A stretch of 64,000 nt of DNA from Mumia sp. zg.B17 (GTDB lineage Bacteria > Actinomycetota > Actinomycetes > Propionibacteriales > Nocardioidaceae). Shown here piece by piece: positions 1 through 8,264 of this stretch. The translations under genes were made by a program, and so were the position numbers. Location of the stretch: positions 62,001 through 126,000 of the forward strand of contig NZ_JAHWCI010000008.1 of assembly GCF_019550915.1 (NCBI RefSeq). The letters are read 5' to 3'. The number at the start of each line of letters is the position of its first letter. Positions within the stretch are counted from its first letter, which is position 1. The notes under the pieces were generated by a model. The model was not told the DNA's origin. It saw only the letters and a list, made by a program, of their open reading frames with translations, and ran no database searches.

Positions 1-209
1 TGCGGGATGCCGCGGTCGTCACGCAGGACCTCCACCTCGGCACTCAGCCCGGGGATCTGGACGGAACCGGTGCGGTCGGGGAACGGCCGACGCACGGTCA
101 CCACGGCGACCGCCGCCATCGCGACGAGAGCGACCGCGAGGACGATCGCGACGACCACGACGAGGCGCCGGGTCAGGACAGGACGGAGTCGCAGGGCCAG
201 GGCACGCAC
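1..209 (-). CDS. Penicillin acylase family protein, N-terminal fragment
   Basis: Only the first 69 codons are in the window; the gene continues past the left edge. From a GTG at 209 the frame reads a basic start, one hydrophobic segment (about residues 14-36, a signal anchor) and then a stretch with RRPFPD and QIPGLSAEVEVLRDDRGIP. That is the way penicillin/aculeacin acylase-type N-terminal nucleophile hydrolases begin just after their signal peptide. It starts 16 bases after the CNNM gene stop at 226-228, so it may be last in that operon. No good Shine-Dalgarno is visible. The family call rests on this short conserved start; substrate cannot be judged. Confidence 0.7.
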   Translation of the reverse strand, partial: MRALALRLRPVLTRRLVVVVAIVLAVALVAMAAVAVVTVRRPFPDRTGSVQIPGLSAEVEVLRDDRGIP

Positions 210-225
210 CTGTGCATTGTGCCGC

Positions 226-1284
226 TCACGTCCCTCCGCCGGCACGGCGGGACGGGTCACGGACCTCGGCGCGGACTTCTCCGACCAGCTCCTCGAGGAC
301 GTCCTCGAGCATCACGACCCCCAGCTCGGCGCCGTCGTCGCCCACCACACGGGCCATGTGGGCGCCTCTCTGCTGCATCAGGCGGAGAGCGTCGTAGAGC
401 CGCGACCCTCGGCGTACGGAGCCGAGCGGGCGGATCCACTTCGCCGGGATCGGGCGTGTCGCCTCCGAGACCTCGAGCGCGTCCTTGATGTGCAGGTAGC
501 CGACGAGCGCGTCGTGGGAGTCGGTCACCGGGAAGCGCGAGTAGCCCGTCCGGGCGCAGGCCTCCTCGACGTCGGCACGGGTCGCCCCGACCGGGACCGC
601 GACGAGCTCGCCGCGTGGCAGCAGGACCCGCTCCACCGTGCCCGCCTCGAAGCCGAGCGCTCCGGACACCAGCTCGTACTCCTCGGAGTCGAGCAGACCC
701 TCGCGGTGCGACTCGTCGATCAGACCGGCGACCTCGTCGGAGGTGAAGGTGCTGCCGACCTCGTCCTTCGGCTCGAGACGGGCCAGGCGGACGGCACCGT
801 TGGCGATCGCGTTCAGCGCGACGACGAACGGCTTCAGCAACCAGATCATCCCGAGCATGAACGGTCCGAGCCACAGCACGGCCCGGTCGGGACCGGCCAG
901 TGCGATGTTCTTCGGGACCATCTCGCCCAGCACGACGTGCAGGTAGGTGACGATCGCCATCGCGATCACGAAAGAGATCGGGTGGACGAGCGCGTGGGGT
1001 ACGGCGAGCGCCTCGAAGAGCGGCTCGAACAGGTGCGCGATGGCGGGCTCGCCGACGGCACCGAGCCCGAGGGAGCAGAGCGTGATGCCGAGCTGCGCGG
1101 CGGCCATCGCGAGGCTGACCCGCTGCATCGCGCGGATCGCCAGCCTGGCGGGTCTCGAGCCCGCGCGCGCCTTCGGCTCCAGCTGGGTGCGGCGCGCGGA
1201 GATCAACGCGAACTCGGCGGCGACGAAGAGCGCGTTGAGGGCGAGCAGCACGATGACGAGGAGGATCGCGAGCAGGGGGTTCAT
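226..1284 (-). CDS. CNNM/CorC family membrane protein (DUF21-CBS), short form
   Basis: 352 residues. An N-terminal DUF21 domain with about three to four membrane helices carries the GEMVPKN motif at 120-126 and an N-terminal ALFVAAEFALISARR helix typical of CNNM/HlyC/CorC proteins. A pair of CBS motifs follows (about 200-340) and the protein then stops, so the C-terminal CorC_HlyC domain of the usual ~430-residue form is missing. The ATG lies inside the stop of the upstream long paralogue (4-base ATGA overlap, 1281-1284), so the two are translated together. Family members are linked to Mg2+/Co2+ transport or tolerance; the name hemolysin is historical. A heteromer with the long form is inference. 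Confidence 0.92.
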   Translation of the reverse strand: MNPLLAILLVIVLLALNALFVAAEFALISARRTQLEPKARAGSRPARLAIRAMQRVSLAMAAAQLGITLCSLGLGAVGEPAIAHLFEPLFEALAVPHALVHPISFVIAMAIVTYLHVVLGEMVPKNIALAGPDRAVLWLGPFMLGMIWLLKPFVVALNAIANGAVRLARLEPKDEVGSTFTSDEVAGLIDESHREGLLDSEEYELVSGALGFEAGTVERVLLPRGELVAVPVGATRADVEEACARTGYSRFPVTDSHDALVGYLHIKDALEVSEATRPIPAKWIRPLGSVRRGSRLYDALRLMQQRGAHMARVVGDDGAELGVVMLEDVLEELVGEVRAEVRDPSRRAGGGT

Positions 1285-2642
1285 CGGCCGTCCTCCTCGT
1301 CGTCGACCGGGTCCGCGTCGACGACGAGGATGACGCGGTCGATCCGACGACCGTCCATCCGGTCGACCCGCAGCCGGACCGCGACGGTGGTCACCTGCTC
1401 GCCCGCGACCACGGGCACCACGAGCGAGACCACGTCACCGACCGTCGCCAGTCGGCCGAGGTGCTGCACGATCAGGCCGGCGACCGTCTCGTAGTCGTCG
1501 CCCTCCGGCAACGGCACGCCGGTCTGCGCACGCACCTCGTCGGGACGCAGCATCCCCGACAGCACCCAGGTGCCGTCGGGCCGTGACCGCAGCTGCGCCG
1601 ACGCGCGGTCGTGCTCGTCGGAGATGTCGCCGACGAGCTCCTCGACGAGGTCCTCCAGCGTCACGACGCCGTCGGTCCCGCCGTACTCGTCGAGCACGAC
1701 CGCGATCTGGAGCCGCTGCTCGCGCAGCAGGACCAGCAGCGGATCCAGCTCGATCGAGTCCGGGACCGTCAGTGCGGGCGACGCGAGCTCCGCGAGGCGG
1801 ACCGTGCGCCGTCGGTCGGGGGGTACGGAGACCGCGTCCTTGACGTGGACGACGCCGACGAGGTCGTCGAGGTTCTCGCCGATCACCGGGAAGCGCGAGT
1901 GCCCTGAGGACCGCACGGCGTCGACGAGGTCCTGCGCGGTGTCGCGGCGGTCGAGGAACTTCACCCGGACCCGTGGCGTCCGGACGTCGGCGGCCGTGCG
2001 GTCACCGAACTCGATCGACCGGGCGACCAGGTCGGCCGTCGGACGGTCCAGCGCGCCCTCGTCGGCCGACCGCCGCACCAGCGAGCTGAGCTCGTACGGC
2101 GAGCGCGCCGACCGCAACTCCTCCTGCGGCTCGATGCCGATGCTGCGGAGCAGCGCGTTGGCGGACCCGTTCAGAGCGCGGATGGGCAGCGCCATCGCGG
2201 TCGTGAACCCGCGCTGAAGGCCTTGCACGGCACGAGCGGTGGCCATCGGCGCGGTGAGCGCGAGGTTCTTGGGGATCAGCTCGCCCACGAGCATCGTGAC
2301 GAAGGTGCTGAGCAGGAGCGCCACCAGGTAGGACGTCGCCGACAGCGAACCGCCGGTGATCCCCGCTCCCTCGAGCGGCCCGCGCAGGAGCTGGCCGATC
2401 GCCGGCTCGGCGAGGAAGCCGATCACCAGGTTGGTGATCGTGATGCCCAGCTGGGCGCTGCTCAGCTGGGTCGACAGCGTCCGAAGCCCGCCGAGCAGAC
2501 CCACGGCCCGCTTGTCGCCGGCGGCGGCGGCGCGCTCGACCGAGGGCCGGTCGACGGTGACGAAGGAGAATTCGGCGGCGACGAAGACGCCGCAGGCGAG
2601 CATGAGGAGGAAGGAGGTGAGAAGGAGTAACCACTCGGTCAT
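1281..2642 (-). CDS. CNNM/CorC family membrane protein (DUF21-CBS-CorC_HlyC), long form
   Basis: 453 residues with the full family layout: DUF21 membrane domain (about 1-190, GELIPKN at 120-126), a CBS pair (about 220-343, including GHSRFPV and VLDEYGGTDGVVTLEDL) and a C-terminal CorC_HlyC domain (about 355-440, with GDDYETVAGL). The ATG at 2642 opens the operon and the short paralogue follows with a 4-base overlap. The same long-then-short pair occurs again at 10319-11689/9303-10322, in the same order and with the same overlap. Role inferred from family: divalent cation homeostasis, with CBS domains sensing nucleotides. Confidence 0.93.
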   Translation of the reverse strand: MTEWLLLLTSFLLMLACGVFVAAEFSFVTVDRPSVERAAAAGDKRAVGLLGGLRTLSTQLSSAQLGITITNLVIGFLAEPAIGQLLRGPLEGAGITGGSLSATSYLVALLLSTFVTMLVGELIPKNLALTAPMATARAVQGLQRGFTTAMALPIRALNGSANALLRSIGIEPQEELRSARSPYELSSLVRRSADEGALDRPTADLVARSIEFGDRTAADVRTPRVRVKFLDRRDTAQDLVDAVRSSGHSRFPVIGENLDDLVGVVHVKDAVSVPPDRRRTVRLAELASPALTVPDSIELDPLLVLLREQRLQIAVVLDEYGGTDGVVTLEDLVEELVGDISDEHDRASAQLRSRPDGTWVLSGMLRPDEVRAQTGVPLPEGDDYETVAGLIVQHLGRLATVGDVVSLVVPVVAGEQVTTVAVRLRVDRMDGRRIDRVILVVDADPVDDEEDGR

Positions 2643-2691
2643 CAGAGAACCAGCGTAGCGGGGCGCCAGGGAATCTCAGGTGGGGCCGACG

Positions 2692-2720
2692 TTGTTCTCC
2701 CAGGTGGCGCCCCGCACAAT
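2692..2720 (+). promoter_or_regulatory. Candidate promoter of the FmdB-like gene
   Basis: A -35 TTGTTC at 2692-2697 and a -10 CACAAT at 2715-2720 are separated by exactly 17 bases and point toward the zinc ribbon gene that begins at 2788. The spacing is ideal; the hexamers are moderate matches to the vegetative consensus. Confidence 0.45.
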
Positions 2721-2787
2721 GGGCGCTGGAATCGGTACGGCTGCCCGCCCGGGGCGGCCGTACGCGCGAGCGCCAGAAGGAACGACC

Positions 2788-3120
2788 GTGCCGACTTACC
2801 AGTACCAGTGCACCGACTGCGGCGAACCGCTGGAGGTGCAGCAGAGCTTCACCGACGACGCCCTGACGGTGTGCCCGTCCTGCGAGGGACGCCTGCGCAA
2901 GGTGTTCAACGCGGTGGGTGTCGTCTTCAAGGGCAGCGGGTTCTACCGCAACGACAGCCGCTCGACCTCCTCGAGCGCCTCACCGGCGACACCGTCGTCC
3001 TCGTCGAGCGACGGGGGAAGCGGCTCGTCAGGCACCACGACCGACACCGCGTCCTCGTCGAGCACCTCCTCGTCGAGCACCTCGTCGTCGACCACCAGCC
3101 CCGCCAAGACGACCGCCTGA
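2788..3120 (+). CDS. FmdB family zinc ribbon protein
   Basis: 110 residues starting from GTG at 2788, chosen because GAAGG lies 7 bases upstream and the family start PTYQYQC follows at once; the in-frame extension to 2680 has no such signal. C8-x2-C11 and C29-x2-C32 form the FmdB/CxxC zinc ribbon, ended by the VFKGSGFYRNDS motif (47-57). The last ~50 residues are almost pure Ser/Thr with a few Ala, Pro, Gly and Lys, a low-complexity tail common in actinobacterial members. Function of the family is not settled (putative regulator or zinc-binding adaptor). A strong terminator follows. Confidence 0.9.
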   Translation: MPTYQYQCTDCGEPLEVQQSFTDDALTVCPSCEGRLRKVFNAVGVVFKGSGFYRNDSRSTSSSASPATPSSSSSDGGSGSSGTTTDTASSSSTSSSSTSSSTTSPAKTTA

Positions 3121-3135
3121 CCCGACCACCTCGTC

Positions 3136-3167
3136 CGCACCCCGTCTCCCTGTGGAGACGGGGTGCG
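3136..3167 (+). terminator. Intrinsic terminator after the FmdB-like gene
   Basis: CGCACCCCGTCTCC (3136-3149) pairs perfectly with 3154-3167 around a 4-base loop, giving a 14-bp GC-rich stem 15 bases after the stop codon. No long T tract follows, as is usual in high-GC actinobacteria. Confidence 0.8.
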
Positions 3168-3229
3168 CGACTGTCGGCGGCTGTGGACGGTGGTGACGGG
3201 CGCCACCGTCGTCGCGCCAGAGTGCGGTC

Positions 3230-3853
3230 ATGCCCGCCTCGCGCCTTCTCGACGTCCTGGGACCGTGGCGCCGTCGCATCCGGACTCACCGCCGCCCTCT
3301 CGCGGCTGCCTGCGCGGCGGCGTCGGTCCTCGTGGCCATCCACGCGGCGCGCCCTGATCCCGGTCCGACCGCGACGGTCCTGGTTGCGACAGAGACTTTG
3401 AGGTCCGGGAGCCGGCTGGGCCCTGGCGAGGTCGAGCAGGTCGCGGTGCCCACCGACCTCGCGCCTGCCGAGGCGCTCTCGTCGCTCGAGGAGGCCCACG
3501 GACGTGTGGTCGCGGCTCCGGTCCCGGACGGAGCGGTCCTCACCCGGTTCTCCGTCGTCGGGCCTGGTCTCCTCGAGGGTTACCGTCGTGGCACCGCCCT
3601 GGTCAGCGTGCGGCTCGCTGACCCGGCGACGGTGACGCCGGTGCGCGTGGGCGACAGCGTGGACGTGGTGGGCACCGACCCCCGCGGCAGCGCGCCGCCA
3701 CGAGTGCTCGCCCGGAGAGCGCAGGTCGCAGCGCTCCCCGCGGCCGAGGGCGACGACCGCGCCGTGCTGGTCCTCGCCGTGGATGCGACGACCGCGCGGA
3801 CGCTCTCCGGTGCCGGCGTCTCCTGGCACCTGTCGGTGACCGTGGTCGTCTGA
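3230..3853 (+). CDS. SAF domain protein (CpaB/RcpC-like), membrane anchored
   Basis: 207 residues. A basic N-terminus is followed by one hydrophobic segment (about 23-40) and a SAF domain (about 46-110: VLVATETLRSGSRLGPGEVE, then VVAAPVPDGAVLTRFSVVG). The second half (LVSVRLADPATVTPVRVGDSVDVVGTD) resembles the C-terminal part of CpaB/RcpC Flp-pilus assembly proteins. No other Flp/Tad genes are near, so a pilus role is uncertain. It sits between the FmdB-like gene and mscL. CAGAGT six bases before the ATG may be a leaderless -10 box. Confidence 0.85.
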   Translation: MPASRLLDVLGPWRRRIRTHRRPLAAACAAASVLVAIHAARPDPGPTATVLVATETLRSGSRLGPGEVEQVAVPTDLAPAEALSSLEEAHGRVVAAPVPDGAVLTRFSVVGPGLLEGYRRGTALVSVRLADPATVTPVRVGDSVDVVGTDPRGSAPPRVLARRAQVAALPAAEGDDRAVLVLAVDATTARTLSGAGVSWHLSVTVVV

Positions 3854-3933
3854 GGGGGGCGACGGGTCGCCCCAGGGGGGCCGATTGTGGTGAGGTTGGT
3901 GCGTCACACCACCGCATTCACGGGAGGCTCCGC

Positions 3934-4389
3934 ATGGCCGGGATGGTCGCAGGGTTCAAAGAGTTCATCATGCGCGGCAACGTCGTGGACCTCGCGGTCG
4001 CGGTCGTCATGGGCACAGCCGTCACCCAGCTGGTGACCGCCTTCACCGCGTCCTTCATCGATCCCCTCCTGGCAGCGATCGGTGGGACGGACGCCAACGG
4101 GCTGGGCTTCCAGCTCACCGGCTCCGGAAAGGACACGTTCGTCGACGTCGGCGCGTTCATCACCGCGGTGATCAACTTCCTGATCATCGCCGCGGTGCTG
4201 TATTTCCTCATCGTGCTGCCGATGAACAGGTTCCGAGAGCGGTTCGCCAAGCCGAGCGACGACGCGCCCCCGCCCGAGGACGTGGCGCTGCTGCGCGACA
4301 TCCGGGACGAGCTGCGCCTGAGCCGCGAAGGCCGCAACCGCCCGAGTGACGGACCGAGCAACCGCCCGAGCGCCACGCCCGACGCCTGA
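3934..4389 (+). CDS. mscL: Large-conductance mechanosensitive channel MscL
   Basis: 151 residues. The N-terminal amphipathic segment GFKEFIMRGNVVDLAVAVVMG and first pore helix, the periplasmic loop, and the second helix (VINFLIIAAVLYFLIVLPMN, about 76-95) match MscL in order. The C-terminus carries the cytoplasmic helix EDVALLRDIRDELR and then a hydrophilic tail rich in Arg, Ser, Pro and Asn that lengthens the protein relative to the ~136-residue E. coli form. MscL opens under membrane tension to release solutes during osmotic downshock. GGGAGG at -12 supports the ATG at 3934. Confidence 0.96.
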   Translation: MAGMVAGFKEFIMRGNVVDLAVAVVMGTAVTQLVTAFTASFIDPLLAAIGGTDANGLGFQLTGSGKDTFVDVGAFITAVINFLIIAAVLYFLIVLPMNRFRERFAKPSDDAPPPEDVALLRDIRDELRLSREGRNRPSDGPSNRPSATPDA

Positions 4390-4406
4390 CCGACGAAGGT
4401 CGTCAG

Positions 4407-4625
4407 TCAGCCGCCGTGGTGCGGCGGGACGTCTCGGCGCATCTCCTCGTCACGGCCGCCCTCGCGCTCGCTCCATCCCTCGGCGGTCTCGTCGCGGGTC
4501 GTCGCCGGGACGATGTCTCCGAGCAGGCGGGCTGCTCGGAGACGTCGCTGGCGCGCCTGCTCGGCCGTGCGGACATCGGACGTCTGCGGAGACGTCCGGT
4601 CAGGACCAGGGGCGTCCTCAGGCAC
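4407..4625 (-). CDS. Small conserved-type acidic/basic protein of unknown function
   Basis: 72 codons from a GTG at 4625 that overlaps the last 8 bases of the epimerase gene (GTGCCTGA), so translation is probably coupled. The product is charged and soluble: an Arg-rich helix (EQARQRRLRAARLLGDIVP, about 22-40), then TTRDETAEGW and a C-terminal RDVPPHHGG. This pattern, a GDIVPATTRDE-like block with a terminal PPHHG, is in my memory of other actinobacterial small hypothetical proteins, but I cannot check it. No known domain. Coding potential is supported by the overlap and by the absence of any other gene in 4390-4617. Confidence 0.6.
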   Translation of the reverse strand: MPEDAPGPDRTSPQTSDVRTAEQARQRRLRAARLLGDIVPATTRDETAEGWSEREGGRDEEMRRDVPPHHGG

Positions 4626-5532
4626 TCGCGGCCTCCATCACCATCGGTGCGAGCCACCCGGCGTCGAACCGCGGGTGGGCGGGTGTCCATCCGGTCGCGC
4701 GATGGAACCGCTCGGAGCTGACCCGCTGCGACCGCGTCAGCCACTCGAGGCGGTCCCCGCCGAGACGGAGCACGAGGCGTCGGTAGAACCCCGCCTGCTC
4801 CTGCCCCACCGCCTCGGCGAACGCAGCGACCAGCTCGCTGCGACGGACTGGCTCCGCCCCGACGTTGTAGGTGCCCGACGGCGCGTCGAGGGCGGCGAGC
4901 ACCGCGCCCCCGATGTCGTCAGGGTGGACGACGTGGGTCCATGACTGCGGTCTGCCCATGCCGACCGCCTGGCCGGCGCGCGCGCGGGCCAGACGCCACC
5001 GGGTGACCGCGTCGTCGCCGACGATCGTCCCGAACCGGAGGACCACGGCCGCCCGGTGCGCTGACGCGAACTGGTCGGCGTGGGTCTCGGCAAGGACGAC
5101 GGGCTCCGCGGCGCACGACACGGCGATGGGGCTGTCCTCGTCGATCAACCGGTTGCCGTGGTCGGCGTACACGAACGAGACGCTCTCCTGGACCAGTCTC
5201 GTGACACCGGCCTCCGCTGCGGCCTCGGCGACGTTGCGAGAGCCCTCGACGTGGATGCGGTCGTTCGACTTCCACGCACCGGGCCTGATGCCGGTGGTGC
5301 CGACGGGCATGTGCGTGGCGAGGTTGGCGACGGCCTGGCAGCCTCGCATGGCGTCGACGAGACCAGCGCGGTCGAACAGGCTCGCCCGGACGGAGGCGAT
5401 GCCACGCGCCCGGTGGGTCGCGGCATTGTCATCGCTGCGGGCGAGGGCGACGACCTCGTGACCGGCGCCCTGGAGGGCTGCGGTCACGGAGCGACCCATC
5501 ACTCCGGTGCCGCCTGTGACGAAGACTCTCAC
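4618..5532 (-). CDS. NAD(P)-dependent epimerase/dehydratase-like protein (extended SDR)
   Basis: 304 residues from a GTG at 5532, chosen because the Rossmann strand begins there (VRVFVTGGTGVMG, nucleotide-binding TGGTGVMG at residues 6-13) and GGAG lies about 12 bases upstream. The fold is that of atypical/extended short-chain dehydrogenases, with a mid-protein SVSFVYADHG strand and a C-terminal substrate lobe. I do not see the usual YxxxK catalytic pair where it should lie after SFVYADHG; the matching segment reads LAETHADQF. It may therefore be an atypical SDR rather than a true epimerase. The small gene 4407-4625 follows with an 8-base overlap. Confidence 0.85.
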   Translation of the reverse strand: MRVFVTGGTGVMGRSVTAALQGAGHEVVALARSDDNAATHRARGIASVRASLFDRAGLVDAMRGCQAVANLATHMPVGTTGIRPGAWKSNDRIHVEGSRNVAEAAAEAGVTRLVQESVSFVYADHGNRLIDEDSPIAVSCAAEPVVLAETHADQFASAHRAAVVLRFGTIVGDDAVTRWRLARARAGQAVGMGRPQSWTHVVHPDDIGGAVLAALDAPSGTYNVGAEPVRRSELVAAFAEAVGQEQAGFYRRLVLRLGGDRLEWLTRSQRVSSERFHRATGWTPAHPRFDAGWLAPMVMEAASA

Positions 5533-5636
5533 CGTGGTGCTGCTCCAGGTGCTGTCCGGGGCAGATCGGGCCACGAACGGGGGGGTTCCATCACAAAAGG
5601 ATAACGGACGTGTCGAAGATCGTCACCGCAGGAGGC

Positions 5637-6710
5637 TCAGGCGTCGCTCGAGCCCGCCCAGATGTTGAGATTCCCGTTCACCGCGTGCTCGTCGATCCGT
5701 CGGATCTCGTCGTCGTCGAAGTCGAGCGTCTTGAGCGCGCCGAGACTGTCCTCGAGCTGCGTCACGCTGGACGCGCCGACGAGTGCGGAGGTCACCCGCG
5801 AGTCCCGGAGCACCCACGCGATCGCCATCTGCGCCAGGGTCTGGCCCCGCTCCCGGGCGATGCCGTCGAGGGCTCGGACGTGGGCGAGGTTCTCCTCGAT
5901 CATCTGCGGGTCGAGCGACTTGTCCTCCGCGGCCCTCGACCCGGCCGGGACGCCGTCGAGGTAGCGGTTGGTCAGGACCCCCTGCGCGAGGGGCGAGAAG
6001 GCGATGCACCCGACGCCGGCGTCCTCCAGCTCGTCGAGGAGCCCGTCCTCGACCCAGCGGTTGAGCATCGAGTACGACGGCTGGTGGATGAGCAGCGGGG
6101 TCCCGAGACCGCGGAGGATCTCGACCGCCTCGCGGGTGCGCTCCGGGCCGTACGAGCTGATCCCGACGTAGCGCGCCTTGCCGGCACGGACCGCGGCGTC
6201 GAGCGCCCCCATGGTCTCCTCCAGCGGGGTGTGCGGGTCGAAGCGGTGGCTGTAGAAGATGTCGACGTGGTCGAGACCCATCCGCTGCAGGGAGTCGTCG
6301 AGGCTGGAGAGGAGGTACTTCCTGGAGCCGAGGAACCCGTACGGTCCGGGCCACATGTCCCAGCCTGCCTTGGTCGAGATCACGAGCTCGTTGCGGTACG
6401 GCGCGAAGTCCTCGGCGAGGATCCGCCCGAAGTTCTTCTCCGCCGCGCCGTACGGGGGTCCGTAGTTGTTGGCGAGGTCGAAGTGCGTCACGCCGAGGTC
6501 GAAGGCACGGCGAAGGATCGCCCGTTGGGTGGCCAGCGGCTTGTCGTCACCGAAGTTGTGCCACAGGCCCAGCGAGACCGCCGGCAGCTGGAGGCCCGAG
6601 CGTCCGCAGCGGCGGAACGACGCGAGCCCGCCGTCGTCGGGGCCGGCGTAGCGGTCGTCCGACGCGCGGTAGAGGTCGTGCGGGTCCAGGATCGTGCGTC
6701 GCTCACTCAT
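5637..6710 (-). CDS. Aldo/keto reductase, YghZ/L-glyceraldehyde-3-phosphate reductase type
   Basis: 357 residues. A (beta/alpha)8 aldo-keto reductase with the catalytic tetrad visible: D78 and Y83 in DLANNYG, K114 in ISTKAG, H155 in FYSHR. The extended start (LYRASDDRY) and the block [19 protein letters not shown] are characteristic of the YghZ/AKR14 group that reduces L-glyceraldehyde 3-phosphate and methylglyoxal with NADPH. The ATG at 6710 overlaps the stop of the HAD-IIA gene by 8 bases (ATGAGTGA); a longer frame upstream has no homology to the family. A detoxification role shared with the phosphatase is inference. Confidence 0.93.
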   Translation of the reverse strand: MSERRTILDPHDLYRASDDRYAGPDDGGLASFRRCGRSGLQLPAVSLGLWHNFGDDKPLATQRAILRRAFDLGVTHFDLANNYGPPYGAAEKNFGRILAEDFAPYRNELVISTKAGWDMWPGPYGFLGSRKYLLSSLDDSLQRMGLDHVDIFYSHRFDPHTPLEETMGALDAAVRAGKARYVGISSYGPERTREAVEILRGLGTPLLIHQPSYSMLNRWVEDGLLDELEDAGVGCIAFSPLAQGVLTNRYLDGVPAGSRAAEDKSLDPQMIEENLAHVRALDGIARERGQTLAQMAIAWVLRDSRVTSALVGASSVTQLEDSLGALKTLDFDDDEIRRIDEHAVNGNLNIWAGSSDA

Positions 6711-7515
6711 GGTCACTCCGGTCGTTGGGGGGCGGGACGACGTCGTCCACGAGGTCGGCGATCGACTCGACGACGCGTGTCGGACGGTACGGGAAACGCT
6801 CGATGTGCTCCTGACGGGTCGAGCCGGTGAGGACGAGGACGGTTCGCAGGCCGGCCTCGATCCCCGACACCACATCGGTATCCATCCTGTCGCCGACCAT
6901 GACCGTGGTCTCGGAGTGAGCCTCGATGCGGTTGAGGGCGTTGCGCATCATCAGCGGGTTCGGCTTGCCGACGAAGTACGGAGCCACACCGGTCGCGCGG
7001 GTGATCAGGGCAGCGACGGACCCGGTCGCCGGGAGCGGGCCGGCCGGCGACGGGCCGGTGGAGTCGGGGTTCGTGGCGATGAAGCGAGCGCCCTTGACGA
7101 TCAGCTGGATGGCGGCGGTGATGGCCTCGAAGGAGTACGTGCGCGTCTCGCCGAGGACCACGTAGTCGGGGCGCGACCGGGTCAGCACGTAGCCGACCTC
7201 GTGCAGCGCCGTGGTCATGCCCGCCTCGCCGACGACGTACGCGCTGCCGCCCGGGCGCTGGTCGGAGAGGAACTTGGCGGTCGCGAGCGCAGAGGTCCAG
7301 ATGTTCTTCTCCGGGACGTCGAGTCCCGACTCGGCCAGCCGCGCCCTCAGGTCGCGAGGCGTGTAGATCGAGTTGTTGGTCAGCACGAGGAACTTGCAGC
7401 CCGACTCGGTGAGCCGGCGGAGGAACTCCGCAGCGCCTGGGATCGCGTCCTCCTCGCGGACGAGGACGCCGTCCATGTCGGTGAGCCACGTCGTGACGGG
7501 CCGGTTCTCGGTCAT
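6703..7515 (-). CDS. HAD-IIA family sugar-phosphatase-like hydrolase (NagD-like)
   Basis: 270 residues. Motif I is TDMDGVLV (nucleophile D13, D15), motif II LTNNS (45-49), motif III the Lys in GKPNP, and motif [11 protein letters not shown]. The large C2B cap between motifs II and III ([12 protein letters not shown], then FVGKPNP) places it with NagD/4-nitrophenylphosphatase-like enzymes that dephosphorylate small phosphometabolites. It is translationally coupled to the downstream aldo-keto reductase. The ATG at 7515 has no Shine-Dalgarno; GATACT ends six bases upstream, which fits a leaderless start. Confidence 0.92.
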   Translation of the reverse strand: MTENRPVTTWLTDMDGVLVREEDAIPGAAEFLRRLTESGCKFLVLTNNSIYTPRDLRARLAESGLDVPEKNIWTSALATAKFLSDQRPGGSAYVVGEAGMTTALHEVGYVLTRSRPDYVVLGETRTYSFEAITAAIQLIVKGARFIATNPDSTGPSPAGPLPATGSVAALITRATGVAPYFVGKPNPLMMRNALNRIEAHSETTVMVGDRMDTDVVSGIEAGLRTVLVLTGSTRQEHIERFPYRPTRVVESIADLVDDVVPPPNDRSDHE

Positions 7516-7582
7516 GGCCGAAGTATCGCTGTCCGGACCAGGGCGAGCGACCCAGACGCGGCTCCCCGCGGCGAGGGCGAGC

Positions 7583-8197
7583 TCACGGTGTCGCAGCGGG
7601 GGGTGTGGCGAGATCGGCGAGGTGCGCGCGTACGACCGCCCGCGACATCCGTCCTGCGTCGTCGGTCGTCGCGAGGAGCCCGTGCACGATCAGCCCGTCG
7701 ACGAGCGCGGAGAGCCGCTCGGCCTCCAGGGCAGGGTCGCGCCCCGCGCCGAGCAGGCCGGCACCGGCCAGGTGGTCGACCATCGATCCGAACGCCTGCT
7801 CCAGCCGGCGGTTGGTCAGGGCCCGCTGCTCCGCGAGGTGCTGGTCGGTCAGCGACCGGACGGCGAAGGCGATCCAGACCGTGCACTCGGCCCGGCGTTC
7901 GTCGTCGAGCGGCAGCATCTCCTCGATCATCGCCGGAACGAAGACCTGCGGGCCCGCACTCCTGTCGACGCCGACGATGCGTCGCTCGATGCGGTCACCC
8001 ACCAGCTCGAGCGCGAACCCGAGCAGCTCGGAGTGAGATCCGAACGAGTGCCGGAGCGACCCTGTCGACAGGCCTGCCTCGGCGGCGACGTTGCGCACCG
8101 ACGCGTGGTCGAGGCCGTCGCGCACGATCACCCGCCACACCGCTCGCCCCAGCGCGTGGTGACGCTCCCGCCTGTCGATGGTCCTCGGCATTGACAT
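7583..8197 (-). CDS. TetR/AcrR family transcriptional regulator
   Basis: 204 residues (or 202 if translation starts at the second ATG, 8191). The N-terminal helix-turn-helix reads [37 protein letters not shown], classical TetR. The C-terminal half (about 60-195) looks like the BetI/TetR_C ligand-binding fold. It is divergent from the membrane protein gene at 8265; a directly repeated TCTAGCAC lies in the shared 67-base gap, so regulation of itself and that gene is likely. Ligand unknown. Confidence 0.93.
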   Translation of the reverse strand: MSMPRTIDRRERHHALGRAVWRVIVRDGLDHASVRNVAAEAGLSTGSLRHSFGSHSELLGFALELVGDRIERRIVGVDRSAGPQVFVPAMIEEMLPLDDERRAECTVWIAFAVRSLTDQHLAEQRALTNRRLEQAFGSMVDHLAGAGLLGAGRDPALEAERLSALVDGLIVHGLLATTDDAGRMSRAVVRAHLADLATPPAATP

Positions 8198-8199
8198 TT

Positions 8200-8232
8200 T
8201 CTAGCACACCTGTGATGGTCAGGATCTAGCAC
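8200..8232. promoter_or_regulatory. Candidate TetR operator: repeated TCTAGCAC
   Basis: TCTAGCAC occurs at 8200-8207 and again at 8225-8232, 25 bases apart, between the divergent TetR gene and the membrane protein gene. An 8-base exact direct repeat containing CTAG in a 67-base gap is unlikely by chance in this GC-rich sequence. Confidence 0.5.
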
Positions 8233-8264
8233 GGTCGTACTACTACGTTGCCGGGGAGACTCCG

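Noticed and set aside
7-1494. A 495-codon open frame on the plus strand
   Set aside because: It lies antisense to two CNNM genes with clear domains; it is an Arg/Asp-rich shadow typical of high-GC DNA.
2960-3115. Repetitive TCGTCGAGCACC-like sequence, a possible tandem repeat or CRISPR
   Set aside because: It is Ser/Thr-rich coding sequence at the end of the FmdB-like protein; units are irregular and no spacers exist.
4390-4617. GAGACGTC/GACGTCTC repeats as a regulatory or recombination site
   Set aside because: The copies fall inside the 72-codon gene and are explained by codon usage; no clear symmetry beyond a few bases.
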